A stretch of DNA of 64,000 bases from Schoenoplectus triqueter (lineage: Eukaryota > Streptophyta > Magnoliopsida > Poales > Cyperaceae), in assembly GCA_964058805.1 (NCBI GenBank), contig CAXKVV010000008.1, forward strand, positions 1-64,000, written 5' to 3'. The notes below the pieces were generated by a model. That model did not search any database. It was not told where the DNA came from and worked only from the letters and a program-made list of their open reading frames with translations. This document shows, in pieces, positions 41,201 to 53,147 of this stretch. Numbering within the stretch: position 1 is the first letter of the stretch; each line of letters starts with the position of its first letter. A program made the position numbers and the translations under genes.

Positions 41201-43209
41201 CGGGACCGGACACCCTCGGTACTTCCAAAAACGAGTCAGGGAGCGCAAAACCTGAAAATGGGAACCAACGCCCTCGGTACCGCTGAAAACATGTCCTGGA
41301 TCGAAAAACCCGACGCCCTCGGTACCGCCAAAAATGAGTCCGGGAGTGCTAAACATTTAAACGGGATCTGACGCCGTCGGTACCGTAGAAAACGAGTCCG
41401 GGCAGACAAAACATGAATCAGCACCCGACGCCCTCGGAACCGCCGAAAATGAGACTGGGCGTGCAAAACAAGAAAATGGGACCCGACGGCTATGATACCG
41501 CCGAAAACGAGTCCGGGAGCGCAAAACGTGAAAACGGGACCCGACTCCCCCGGTACCGTCGAAAACGAGTCTGGGGGCGCAAAGCGTGAAAACGGGACCT
41601 GGAGCGCAAAACAAGAAAACAGGACCCAATGCCCCCGGTACCGCCGAAAATGAGACCGGGAGCGCAAAACGTGAAAACAGACCCGATGCCCTCGGAACCG
41701 CCGAAAATGAGTGTGGGCCCGCAAAACAAGAAAACGGGACACGACGCCCACGGTACCGCCGAAAACGAGTCTGGGAGCGCAAAACGTGAAAATGGGACCC
41801 GACGCCCTCGGTACCGCCGAAAATATATCTGGGAGCCAAAAACATGACAAAGGGACCCGACACCCCAGGCACCGCCGAACACGAGTGTCAAGGTGCAAAA
41901 CAAGAAAACGGGAACCGACGCCCCCGGTACCGCCGAAAATGATTCCGGGAGCGCCTAACATGAAAACGGGGCACGATGCCCTCGGTACCGCCGAAAATGA
42001 GTCCGGGCGTGCAAAACATGAAAATGGTACCCAACGCCCTCGGTATCGCCGAAAACGAGTCCGGAAGCTCAAAACATGAAAACGGGACTCGAAGCCCCCG
42101 GAATCGCCGAAACGAGTCAAGGCGCCAAAATAAGAATATGGGACCCGACGCCCCGGTCCCGTGGAAAATGAGTCCGGGAGCGCAAAATGTGAAAACGGGA
42201 CCCGACGCCCTCGGTACCTCCGAAAACGAGTCCGAGAGCTCAAAACATGAATACGGGACCATACGCCCACGGTACCGCCGAAAATGAGTTCGAGAGCGCA
42301 ACACATGAAAACGGAACCTGACGACCTCGGTACCTCCGAAAATATGTCCGGGATCGAAAAACATATAAAAGAGACCTGACACCCTCGGTACCGCCAAAAA
42401 TGAGTTTGGGAGCGCAAAACATGAAAACGGGATCCGACGCCATTAGTACGGCCGAAAACGAGTCTTGGCGCGTAAAATAAGAAAATGGAATCTGACGCCC
42501 TCGGTACAGTCGAAAATGTGTCCGGGAGCGCAAAACTTGAAAACGACACCCGACGTCGTCGGAACCGCCGAAATCGAGTCCGGGCGTGCAAAATAAGGAA
42601 ACGGGACCTTACGCCCTCGATCCCGCCGAAAATGAGTCCAGGAGCGCAAAACGTGAAAACGAGATCGGACGCCGTCGGTACTGCCGAAAATGAGTCAGGG
42701 AGCGCAAAACTCGGGACCGGAAAACATGTCCGGGACCAGAAAACATGAAAACGAGATGGGACGCCCTCGGTACCACCGAAAATGAGTCCGGGAGCTTAAA
42801 ACATGAAAACGGGACACGACACCCTTAGTACCGCCGAAAACGAGTCCGATGGTGCAAAACGTGAAAATGGGACGCCCTTGGTACAGCCAAAAACGAGTCA
42901 GGGAGCGCAAAACATGAAAAAGGGACCGAACGCCACCGGTATCGCCGAAAACGACTCTGGGGCGCAAAACGTGAAAACAGGACCCAATACCCTCGGTACC
43001 GCCGAAAACAAGTCTGGGTGCGCAAAACATGAATACAGGACCATACGCCCACGGTACCGCCGAAAACGAGTCTGGGAGCGCAAAAAATGAAAACGAGACC
43101 TGACGCCCTCAGTACCGCCGAAAATATGTCAGCGAGCGAAAAACATAGAAAAGGGACATGACGCCCTCGGTACTGCCAAAAATGAGTTCGGGAGCGCAAT
43201 ACATGAAAA

Positions 43210-45600
43210 GGGACCCGACGCCCTCGGTACCGCCAAAAATGAGTCCGGGAGTGCAAAACATGAAAAGGGGACCCGACGCCCTCGGAACCGACGAAAACGA
43301 TTCCGGGCGCGTAAAACATGAAAACGGCACCCGACGCCCCCGGCACAGCCGAAAATAAGTCTGGGAGGGCAAAACGTGAAAACGGGACCGGACGCCCTCG
43401 GTACCGCCGAAAACAAGTCCGAGAGCGCAAAACATGAAAACGGGACCCGACGCCCTCGGAACCGCCGAAAACGAGTCCGGGCACGCAAAACAAGAAAATG
43501 AGACCCGATGCCCCCGGAACCGCCGAAAACGAGTCCGGGCGCGAAAACATGAGGAGAGGACCTGACGCCCACGGTACCGCCGAAAACGAGTCCGGGAGCG
43601 AAAAACATGGAAAAGGGACCCGACGCAATACACGAAAACAGGACACGACGGCCTCGGTACCATCGAAAATGGGTATGGGCGCGCAAAACATGAAAACGGG
43701 ACCCGAAGCCCCGTAAGCGCCGAAAATGGGTTCGGGCGCGCAAAACAATAAAACGGGACCCGACGCCCTCGGTACCGACGAAAACGAGTCCTGGCGCTCA
43801 AAATGTGAATACATGACACGACGCCCACGGTACCGCTGAAAATGAGTCCGGGAGCGCAACACATGAAAACGAGACCCGATGCCCTCAGTACCGCCGAAAA
43901 TCTTTTCGGGAGCGAAAAACGTGGAAAAGGGACCCGACGCCCTCGGTACCGCCGAAAATGAGTCCGGGCGCGCAATACACGAAAATAGGACACGATGCCC
44001 TCGGTACCATCGAAAATGAGTATGGGCGCGCAAAACATGAAAATGGGACCCGAAGCCCCCGACACCGCTGAAAACGACTCCGGGGGCGCAAAAACAAGAA
44101 AACGACACACGACGCCCCCGGTACCGCCGAAAACGAGTCCGGGAGCGCAAAACGTGAAAACGGGACCCGACGCCCTCGGTACCGCCGAAAATGAGTCTGG
44201 GTGCGCAAAACATGAATACAGGACCATACGCCCACGGTACTGCCGAAAACGAGTCAGGGAGCGCAAAAAATGAAAACGAGACCTGACGCCCTCGGTACAG
44301 CCGAAAATATGTCAGCGAGCGAAAAACATGGAAAAGGGACCCGACACCCTCGGTACCGCCAAAAATGAGTCCTAGAGCGCAAAACATGAATAGGGACCCG
44401 ACGCCCTCGGTACCGCCAAAAACGAGTCCGGGAGCGCAAAACATGAAAACGGGATCTGACGCCCTCGGTACCGCCGAAAATGAGTTCGGGAGCGCAAAAA
44501 AAGAAAACGGGACCCGACGCCATCGGTACCGCCGAAAATGAGTCCGGGAGCGCAAAACATGAAAACGAGACCTGACGCCCTCGGTACCGCCAAAAATATG
44601 TCTGCGAGCGAAAAACATGGAAAAGAGACCCGACGCCCTCAGTACCGCCAAAAATGAGTCCGGGAGCGCAAAACATGAAAACGGGACCCGACTCCCTCGG
44701 AACCGCATAAAACGATTCCGGGCGCTTAAAACATGAAAACGACACCTGACGCCCCCGGTACAGCCGAAAATAAGTCTGGGAGGGAAAAATGTGAAAACGG
44801 GACCGGACGCCCTCGGTACCGCCGAAAACGAGTCCCGGAGCGTAAAACATGAAAACGGGACCCGACGCCCTCGGAACCGCCGAAAACTAGTCCGGGCACG
44901 CAAAACAAGAAAACGGGACCCAACAACCTCGGAACCTCAGAAAATGAGTCCAGGCGCGCAATATAAGAAAACGGGACCCGACGCCCCCGTTACCTCCTAA
45001 AACGAGTCTGGGGGCGCAAAACATGAAAACGGGACCCGACTCACTCAGTACCGCCGAAAACGAGTCCGGGGGTGCAAAACATGAAAACGTGACGCCCTCG
45101 GTACAGCTGAAAACGAGTCCGGGGGTGTAAAGCATGAAAACGGGACGCCCTCGGTACAGCCGAAAATGTGTCAGGGAGCGCAAAACATGAAAATGGGATC
45201 CGACGCCGCAGGCACCGCCGAACACGATTTTGGGGGTGCAAAATAAGAAAACGGGAACCGACGCCCCCGGTACCGCGGAAAACGAGTCCGGGAGCGCATA
45301 ACATGAAAACAGGACACGATGCCCTCGGTACCGCCGAAAATGAGTCCGGGCGCGCAAAACATGAAAACGGTACCCGACGCCCTCGGTACCACCAAAAATG
45401 AGTCCGGGCGCTCAAAACATGAAAACGGGACCCGAAGCCCCCAGGCACCGCCGAAAACGAGTTTAGGGGCGCAAAATAAGAAAACGGGACCCGACGCCCC
45501 CGGTACCGCAGAAAACGAGTCCGGGAGTGCATAACATGAAAACGGGACACGACGCCCTTGGTACCGCCGAAAATGAGTCCGAGCGCGCAAAACATGAAAA
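43210..45600. repeat. Copy 1 of a 2.39-kb tandem duplication inside the 58-bp array
   Basis: This segment matches 45601-47934 almost base for base. The offset is 2,391 bp at the left end and 2,334 bp after one 57-bp monomer that is present near 43540-43596 and absent from the second copy. One of the few visible differences is GGAACCGACG near 43285, against GGAACCGCCG in copy 2. Sequence outside the two copies shows only ordinary monomer-level similarity. Confidence 0.92.
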
Positions 45601-47934
45601 GGGACCCGACGCCCTCGGTACCGCCAAAAATGAGTCCGGGAGTGCAAAACATGAAAAGGGGACCCGACGCCCTCGGAACCGCCGAAAACGATTCCGGGCG
45701 CGTAAAACATGAAAACGGCACCCGACGCCCCCGGCACAGCCGAAAATAAGTCTGGGAGGGCAAAACGTGAAAACGGGACCGGACGCCCTCGGTACCGCCG
45801 AAAACAAGTCCGAGAGCGCAAAACATGAAAACGGGACCCGACGCCCTCGGAACCGCCGAAAACGAGTCCGGGCACGCAAAACAAGAAAATGAGACCCGAT
45901 GCCCCCGGAACCGCCGAAAACGAGTCCGGGAGCGAAAAACATGGAAAAGGGACCCGACGCAATACACGAAAACAGGACACGACGGCCTCGGTACCATCGA
46001 AAATGGGTATGGGCGCGCAAAACATGAAAACGGGACCCGAAGCCCCGTAAGCGCCGAAAATGGGTTCGGGCGCGCAAAACAATAAAACGGGACCCGACGC
46101 CCTCGGTACCGACGAAAACGAGTCCTGGCGCTCAAAATGTGAATACATGACACGACGCCCACGGTACCGCTGAAAATGAGTCCGGGAGCGCAACACATGA
46201 AAACGAGACCCGATGCCCTCAGTACCGCCGAAAATCTTTTCGGGAGCGAAAAACGTGGAAAAGGGACCCGACGCCCTCGGTACCGCCGAAAATGAGTCCG
46301 GGCGCGCAATACACGAAAATAGGACACGATGCCCTCGGTACCATCGAAAATGAGTATGGGCGCGCAAAACATGAAAATGGGACCCGAAGCCCCCGACACC
46401 GCTGAAAACGACTCCGGGGGCGCAAAAACAAGAAAACGACACACGACGCCCCCGGTACCGCCGAAAACGAGTCCGGGAGCGCAAAACGTGAAAACGGGAC
46501 CCGACGCCCTCGGTACCGCCGAAAATGAGTCTGGGTGCGCAAAACATGAATACAGGACCATACGCCCACGGTACTGCCGAAAACGAGTCAGGGAGCGCAA
46601 AAAATGAAAACGAGACCTGACGCCCTCGGTACAGCCGAAAATATGTCAGCGAGCGAAAAACATGGAAAAGGGACCCGACACCCTCGGTACCGCCAAAAAT
46701 GAGTCCTAGAGCGCAAAACATGAATAGGGACCCGACGCCCTCGGTACCGCCAAAAACGAGTCCGGGAGCGCAAAACATGAAAACGGGATCTGACGCCCTC
46801 GGTACCGCCGAAAATGAGTTCGGGAGCGCAAAAAAAGAAAACGGGACCCGACGCCATCGGTACCGCCGAAAATGAGTCCGGGAGCGCAAAACATGAAAAC
46901 GAGACCTGACGCCCTCGGTACCGCCAAAAATATGTCTGCGAGCGAAAAACATGGAAAAGAGACCCGACGCCCTCAGTACCGCCAAAAATGAGTCCGGGAG
47001 CGCAAAACATGAAAACGGGACCCGACTCCCTCGGAACCGCATAAAACGATTCCGGGCGCTTAAAACATGAAAACGACACCTGACGCCCCCGGTACAGCCG
47101 AAAATAAGTCTGGGAGGGAAAAATGTGAAAACGGGACCGGACGCCCTCGGTACCGCCGAAAACGAGTCCCGGAGCGTAAAACATGAAAACGGGACCCGAC
47201 GCCCTCGGAACCGCCGAAAACTAGTCCGGGCACGCAAAACAAGAAAACGGGACCCAACAACCTCGGAACCTCAGAAAATGAGTCCAGGCGCGCAATATAA
47301 GAAAACGGGACCCGACGCCCCCGTTACCTCCTAAAACGAGTCTGGGGGCGCAAAACATGAAAACGGGACCCGACTCACTCAGTACCGCCGAAAACGAGTC
47401 CGGGGGTGCAAAACATGAAAACGTGACGCCCTCGGTACAGCTGAAAACGAGTCCGGGGGTGTAAAGCATGAAAACGGGACGCCCTCGGTACAGCCGAAAA
47501 TGTGTCAGGGAGCGCAAAACATGAAAATGGGATCCGACGCCGCAGGCACCGCCGAACACGATTTTGGGGGTGCAAAATAAGAAAACGGGAACCGACGCCC
47601 CCGGTACCGCGGAAAACGAGTCCGGGAGCGCATAACATGAAAACAGGACACGATGCCCTCGGTACCGCCGAAAATGAGTCCGGGCGCGCAAAACATGAAA
47701 ACGGTACCCGACGCCCTCGGTACCACCAAAAATGAGTCTGGGCGCTCAAAACATGAAAACGGGACCCGAAGCCCCCAGGCACCGCCGAAAACGAGTTTAG
47801 GGGCGCAAAATAAGAAAACGGGACCCGACGCCCCCGGTACCGCAGAAAACGAGTCCGGGAGTGCATAACATGAAAACGGGACACGACGCCCTTGGTACCG
47901 CCGAAAATGAGTCCGAGCGCGCAAAACATGAAAA
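45601..47934. repeat. Copy 2 of the 2.39-kb tandem duplication, one monomer shorter
   Basis: This copy directly follows copy 1. It lacks one 57-bp monomer near 45920, and has AGTCTGGGCGCTC near 47735 where copy 1 has AGTCCGGGCGCTC. Both breakpoints fall in the shared string ACATGAAAA, as expected for unequal exchange between monomers. Paired open frames in the two copies (for example 42825-44903 and 45171-47237, minus) owe their similarity to this duplication and not to protein selection. Confidence 0.92.
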
Positions 47935-49653
47935 CGGGACCCGACGCCCTCGGTACCGCCGAAAACGAGTCCGGGGGTGCAAAACATGAAAACGTGACGC
48001 CCTCGGTACAGCCGAAAACGAATCCGGGAGCGAAAACATGAAAAAGGGACCCGACGCCCTAGGCACCGCCGAACACGAGTCCGGGGGTGCAAAACAAGAA
48101 AACGGGAACCGACGCCCCCGGTACCGCCGAAAACGATTCTAGGAGCGCATAACATGAAAACGGGACAGGATGCCCTCGGTACCGCCGAAAATGAGTCCGG
48201 GCGCGCAAAACATGAAAACGGTACCCGACGCCCTCGGTACCGCCGAAAATGAGTCCGGGCGCTCAAAACATGAAAACGACACCCGAAGCCCCCGGAACCG
48301 CCGAAAACGAGTCAAGGCGTCCAAAACAAGAAAAAGGGACCTGATGCCCCGGTACCGTCGAAAATGAGTCCGGGAGCGCAAAACGTGAAAACGGGACCCG
48401 ACGCCCTCGGTACCGTCGAAAACGAGTTCGAGCGCGCAAAACATGAATACGTGACCATACGCCCACGATACCGTCGAAAATGAGTCCGGGCGCGCAAAAC
48501 ATGAAAACGGGACTCGATGCCCACAGAACCGCCGAACATGAGTCCGAGCGTTCAAAACACAAAATCGGGACCCGACGCCCTCGGTACTGTCGAAAACGAG
48601 TCCGGACGCGCAAAACATGAAAACAGCACCCGATGCCCTCGGAAACGCCGACAACGAGTCCGGGAGCGCAAAATAAGAAAACGGGACAGGACGCCCCCGA
48701 TCCCGCCGAAAACGAGTCCGGGAGTGCTAAACATGAAAACGGGATCTGACGCCCTCGGTACCGTAGAAAACGAGTCCAGGCGGGCAAAACATGAATCAAC
48801 ACCTGACGCCCTCGGAACCGCTGAAAACGAGTCCGCGTGCAAAACAAGAAAACGGGACCCGACGACCCCCATACCGCCGAAAACGAGTCTGGGAGCGCAA
48901 AACGTGAAAACGGGACCCGACTCCCCCGGTACCGCCGAAAACGAATTTGGGGACGCAAAACGTGAAAACGGGACCCGACGCCCTCGGTACCGCCGAAAAC
49001 GAGTCCTGGAGCGCAAAACAAGAAAACGGGACCCGACGCCCCCGGTACCGCTGAAAACGAGATCGGGAGCACAAAACGTGTAAAACAGACCCGATGCCCT
49101 CGGAACTGCCGAAAATGAGTGTGGGCGCGCAAAACATGAAAACGGGACCTGACGCCCACGGTACCGCCGAAAACGAGTCCGGGAGCGCAAAACATGAAAA
49201 TGGGACCCGACGCCCTCAGTACCGCCGAAAATATGTCTAGGAGCCAAAAACATGACAAAGGGACCCGACGCCCCAGGCACCGCCGAACACGAGTCCGAAG
49301 GTGCAAAACAAGAAAACGGGAACCGACGCCCCCGATACCGCCGAAAATGATTCCGGGAGCGCCTAACATGAAAATGGGACACGATGCCCTTGGTACCGCC
49401 GAAAATGAGTCCGGGCGTGCAAAACATGAAAATGGTACCCGACGCCCTCGGTACCGCCGAAAACGAGTCTGGACGCTCAAAACATGAAAACGGGACCCGA
49501 AGCCCCCGGAATCGCCGAAAATGAGTCAGGGCGCGCAAAACATGAATACGGGACCATACGCCCACGGTACCGTCGAAAATGAGTTCGGGAGCGCAACACA
49601 TGAAAACGGGACCTGTCGACCTCGGTACCGCCGAAAATATGTCCGGGATCTAA

Positions 49654-49667
49654 AAACATATATGTTT
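49654..49667. repeat. 14-bp palindrome at the right edge of the 58-bp array
   Basis: AAACATATATGTTT is a perfect palindrome. Its left half belongs to the last recognisable monomer (CCGGGATCTAAAAACAT) and its right half lies in non-satellite sequence. It marks the point where periodicity ends. Its function is unknown and it may be coincidental. Confidence 0.6.
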
Positions 49668-49818
49668 ACCCTTGAAAAATCTCAAGGATAGAATAGCTGA
49701 ATTATCTGGAATAAGTAAGAGACAGGAAAGGAGTGGGGACCACCAGCAAGAAGAGGTCGCTGCCAAATTCCGGAGCAATTTTATTTGTCCCACAAGGAAA
49801 TCCTTGGCACAAAATAAA

Positions 49819-49832
49819 GGGTATAAATACCC
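49819..49832 (+). promoter_or_regulatory. TATA-box-like motif, copy 1
   Basis: GGTATAAATACC fits a plant TATA consensus (TATAAATA) and has a diverged duplicate 243 bp downstream. In both copies similar sequence follows about 50 bp later (GATCAAGAGAG and GATCAAGGAGAG). No gene start is visible downstream, so promoter activity is only a possibility, most plausibly that of a retroelement. Confidence 0.25.
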
Positions 49833-50061
49833 CACCATCCGCTATCCACTCGGCATGAGTGACAACCAAGAGGATCAAGAGAGAAGAGAGATCTCCCGGG
49901 TGTCACCATGTGATCATACTTTTTCTGACAAGTGGGACCAACCTGGCAATCCCTCATAAGCAGCTTCAACAGCCTGAACCTAGCTTATCCACTCAATCTA
50001 ACCAAGCCGGAACAAGGATTAAGTATTAATCCCACATGAAAATCTTAGACAAAAGGCTGAA

Positions 50062-50073
50062 GGTATAAATACC
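50062..50073 (+). promoter_or_regulatory. TATA-box-like motif, copy 2
   Basis: This is a second GGTATAAATACC, preceded by AAAGGCTGAA and followed by sequence related to that after copy 1. The flanks show that the box was duplicated together with its surroundings. Confidence 0.25.
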
Positions 50074-50349
50074 ATGTCGCCTCCTATTCATTTGAAATGG
50101 ATGACTCTCAGGAGATCAAGGAGAGGAAATCTCCTGATGGGTCATCCATTTAAACCATTTTCACTGACAGGTGGATCCCACATCTCAGTGATGGACATTA
50201 AGAAAGTCAAGATCAAACCCTAGATATTGACCTTCAAAGCAAACCCTATGAGCTGAACCAAAACAATCCCTGTACATCAAAGAACTGTGTCAATGCCAAG
50301 CCAGTATTTTGATACAGCCAATCACAAGAAATCTCAATGTGATTTTGCT

Positions 50350-50577
50350 TTCAAGGCTGACTAGGTGCCAAAACTATGAGCAACCACCTGACCATGCTAT
50401 GATTTGTGCCAATTGATGACAAGTAATCATCCTTTGACCAGATCACCTTCATGAGAAGGGATTGAAAGTCAATTTCACAAGACTGATCAGGTGCCAAAGC
50501 TGTGAGCAACCATCTGATCACGTCTAGATTTGTATCAATTGTTGACAAGTAATCAGCTTTTGATCAAATCAAATCCT
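50350..50577. repeat. Diverged direct duplication, 126-bp offset
   Basis: Two related blocks share AGGTGCCAAA (50363 and 50489), GAGCAACCA, and GACAAGTAATCA, in the same order and spacing. Substitutions are frequent, so the duplication is old. It does not correspond to any coding frame. Confidence 0.75.
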
Positions 50578-50988
50578 AATAAATATCAATACAAGTCTAA
50601 TTGGTGTTTAATTAGGGTGGTTTCTGCAAAGAGAGTTTATTTGGCAGAGACACTGAGCTACAACTGAGAAATGAGGATTTTATCCAAAAGGAAACAAGGC
50701 TTTCTTGATAAATGAAATTTTAATGCAAGGAGGCAGGGGAAAAAATGGAATTAAAAATTACAGAGGTGATCATCATGAATTTAGGGATTTTTGGTGAAAA
50801 TTTCATGATTTTTGGATAAGTAGAGCTATTAAAATAAATTCAGAGAAGATAAAACAGATTAAATAGGCAGATCAAGGGCTGAGATTCAATCAAGGACTTA
50901 TCTGGGTGCAACTTGAGGATAGATGCACTGCTGGGTGCAAATTGAGGATGTCAAACATACACATACAAAATCAGAGAAGAGAGAGAGG

Positions 50989-51352
50989 GTGCCACGTGTC
51001 AGCACCTCATTGGACCACCTCAGCATGTCAGTGCCACGTGTCAGCATCTTATTGGTCCACCTCACCCATGTGGGTCCCACATATCTGACAAGTGGGTCCC
51101 ACTCATGCCACGTGGCGGTCAACCAGTGGTCCATATCAGCAGCCACCTCACCAGAAAGAGACACATGGCCAGATTTGATTGGGCCACATCCTAGGCCACA
51201 TAAGCACTATTGCCACTTGGCAGTGTGTGAATGGTGCACAGTATTGAAAGAGAGTGCCAGATGGCAGCACACAGAGAAGTCACCTCAATTGTGCATGACA
51301 CATGGAACAGCTACATCAAGCTACCTCAACCCAGCTGTGCCACATGGCAGCT
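50989..51352. repeat. Cluster of GCCACNTG-type palindromic motifs with CCACCTCA spacers
   Basis: Related 12-13 bp motifs occur at 50991 and 51033 (GCCACGTGTCAGC), 51107 (GCCACGTGGCGG), 51212 (GCCACTTGGCAG), 51256 (GCCAGATGGCAGC) and 51339 (GCCACATGGCAGC). CCACCTCA or near variants lie between several of them. The first two sit in a 42-bp direct duplication. CACGTG is the plant G-box core bound by bZIP and bHLH factors; actual binding here is unproven. Confidence 0.55.
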
Positions 51353-52260
51353 CTCTACTAAGCCACCTCAGCAGTAGTTAACAAATCATCAGGGATAAAG
51401 AGGGGTGTTTTAAGCTAACAACCAATCACAACATGCCAACTCATCTCAATTAACCGTAATCATGCACTAATCAATTACTAATGACACCTATAAGCCTAAG
51501 CACAGGGGTCTTACAGATGGGACCCATTGTCAGATCTATGAGTTTATGGTGCACAAGCAAACAACAAGCCAATTCTATACAAAAATACCAACAGAGATTT
51601 AAATCCATAGTAAAGGAGAGTGTACTTGGCTCATGCGACTCCTGCCTCTGCACCCTCCTTCTTCTATGCCTTGGCTCACGTGCACCAGGCGCAGGCAACG
51701 AAGGGCTCACTCCCTCTCCCCTCCTTCTCCTCTTGTTCTCCCTCTCGACAACAGAAGAACTTGAAGGCAGCATTAATGGAGATCGAGCAAAGGGTTGAAC
51801 TTCAGATCAATTGCTTCTAGCCTCAGCTACAGCATGCAAAGGAGAGCATGCGCATCTAGTCAGATTTTGAATTGATGAAGCACAGAGAGAGAAATAGTAG
51901 ATAGTAATACCTCGGATTGAAATTTGAAACTTGCCAATTGAAGCTTGAAACTTGCAATTGATTGTTGAGAAAACTTCTATGATTTCAGGCGATGATGTTA
52001 GAACAAGAATTGGGGGAAAATAAGTGCTTGAAATGAGAGTTGCACCAATCCACCCTTCGGCTGAGAAATGAGATGATCTAACACTATGCTAGGGCTATCC
52101 AATCGATAAGAGAGATGCATAGAGGATTGCCTAACTCCAAATGGATAAGATTGAAGCTTTAAAATGAAAGAAATGATCAAGGGACTGAGATGAAAGTTTA
52201 AAACTTGATTATAGGCTAGTAATGGAAAAGAAGATGTAAACAAGATCAATTCTGTAAAAT

Positions 52261-53140
52261 GGAGTTAATTAATAGTGTGTGTATTCATAAGTAGAGTCCA
52301 TAGAGCTTTCCCTAACCCTTCCTCTTCTCTTTTTGTACATATTTTATCCCAAAATGTGTATGATAGATAATGTGTTTAGTATAGCTTCCCCTACATAAAC
52401 CTTCGCATAGTGCTCTCCAACCTATTTATAGTCATCTTGGACAACAATTGCGCCCCATATAGTAGATAAGGACTTATTGCATGATGTGTTTAAGTATAGC
52501 TACACGCTCTGCATGTGACAACATGCCCATTTTCTAACCTGAGCACTTCCCTTCCACCTTATTTTTCATCTTTTGATAATGTCTGTTGTACACCTTGCCT
52601 TTTGGTACTGGCCTACTGGGTGACCCAAATATCGTTTGGTCATCTGATTTTTATGTAGTACTTCCTGTTTCATTCTGTCTGTGACTTTGTTCGAAAACCA
52701 CATCATAGATTTTGCATTATTATTCTTAGGTCTGACATCTGTCCAAAGTCACTCATCACCTGAGCAAATTCTTCCACCTATGTACTTGGCATCGATAAGT
52801 ATTTAATTAGCATTTAATACACTTTTATTATCTTTGATTCGCTGGTTTTAATTATGTAATTATATACTTAATTATATAATTTATTTTTGGAAGAAATAAA
52901 TGGAATTTTTTTAAATATTTAAGTATGTCGATTATTTGTTTATAAATTATAATTATGTAATTTATTTGTTTATAATTATATAGTTTATTTATTTATAAAT
53001 ATAAATACATAGTTTTATAATATATTATTTTATTAGTTATTAGAACATGGTGATAATTTCTTTTGTTAGTTAATATTTTTTGTTGGTTACCAAATTACTA
53101 TAACTTTATTTGTTATTTTAAAAATAGTTTAGCTTATCTT
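52261..53140. other. AT-rich sequence without a gene
   Basis: I see no supported open frame or recognised element. From about 52840 to 53040 the sequence is low-complexity, with repeated TTATATAATTTATTT-type words (AATTATATA, TTTATTTGTTTATAA). Confidence 0.6.
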
Positions 53141-53147
53141 AATGATG

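Larger units (their letters stand above)
38267..49660. repeat. 58-bp GC-richer satellite array with GGTACC in most monomers
   Basis: Near-continuous tandem copies of a monomer of about 58 bp cover this region. Successive GACGCC starts at 38903, 38960, 39018, 39076, 39134 and 39192 are 57-58 bp apart. Recurrent blocks in order are GACGCCCTCGGTACCGCC, GAAAACGAGTCCGGGAGCGC, AAAACATGAAAACGGGACC. The span holds roughly 195 monomers. Monomers diverge moderately from each other, and multi-monomer blocks recur, for example about 39754-40008 against 40434-40690, and parts of 41300-42300 against 48720-49650. The consensus has no resemblance to the 183-bp satellite. The antisense consensus contains no TAA, TAG or TGA, which explains long minus-strand open frames of up to 692 codons. 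I treat the array as non-coding. Confidence 0.96.
49661..52260. other. Non-satellite sequence of unidentified origin, repeat-like
   Basis: No recognisable protein is encoded here; the open frames are at most 152 codons and match no family I know. The segment contains two diverged direct duplications (about 243 bp and 126 bp offsets), duplicated TATA-like boxes, and a cluster of GCCACNTGGCAG-like motifs with interspersed CCACCTCA. Such internal duplication and promoter-like motifs are common in LTRs of plant retrotransposons. However, I found no matching second LTR, primer-binding site or polyprotein, so the assignment stays open. Confidence 0.4.

Noticed and set aside
38230..49601. Dozens of long open frames on both strands, up to 692 codons on the minus strand
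   Set aside because: They are artefacts of a 58-bp tandem repeat with no antisense stop codon. Frames overlap in all registers, encode only the repeat, and break at random substitutions.
49672..49959. 95-codon plus-strand frame at the satellite edge
   Set aside because: No recognisable domain; it overlaps the duplicated TATA-like segment, whose second copy has no equivalent frame.
51481..51820. Overlapping Ser/Leu-rich frames on both strands
   Set aside because: They arise from a CT-rich low-complexity stretch (CTCCCTCTCCCCTCCTTCTC); no family is recognised and no splice context is clear.
49661..52260. Complete LTR retrotransposon
   Set aside because: No second LTR, primer-binding site, polypurine tract or gag/pol sequence could be found, so only a repeat-like description is given.
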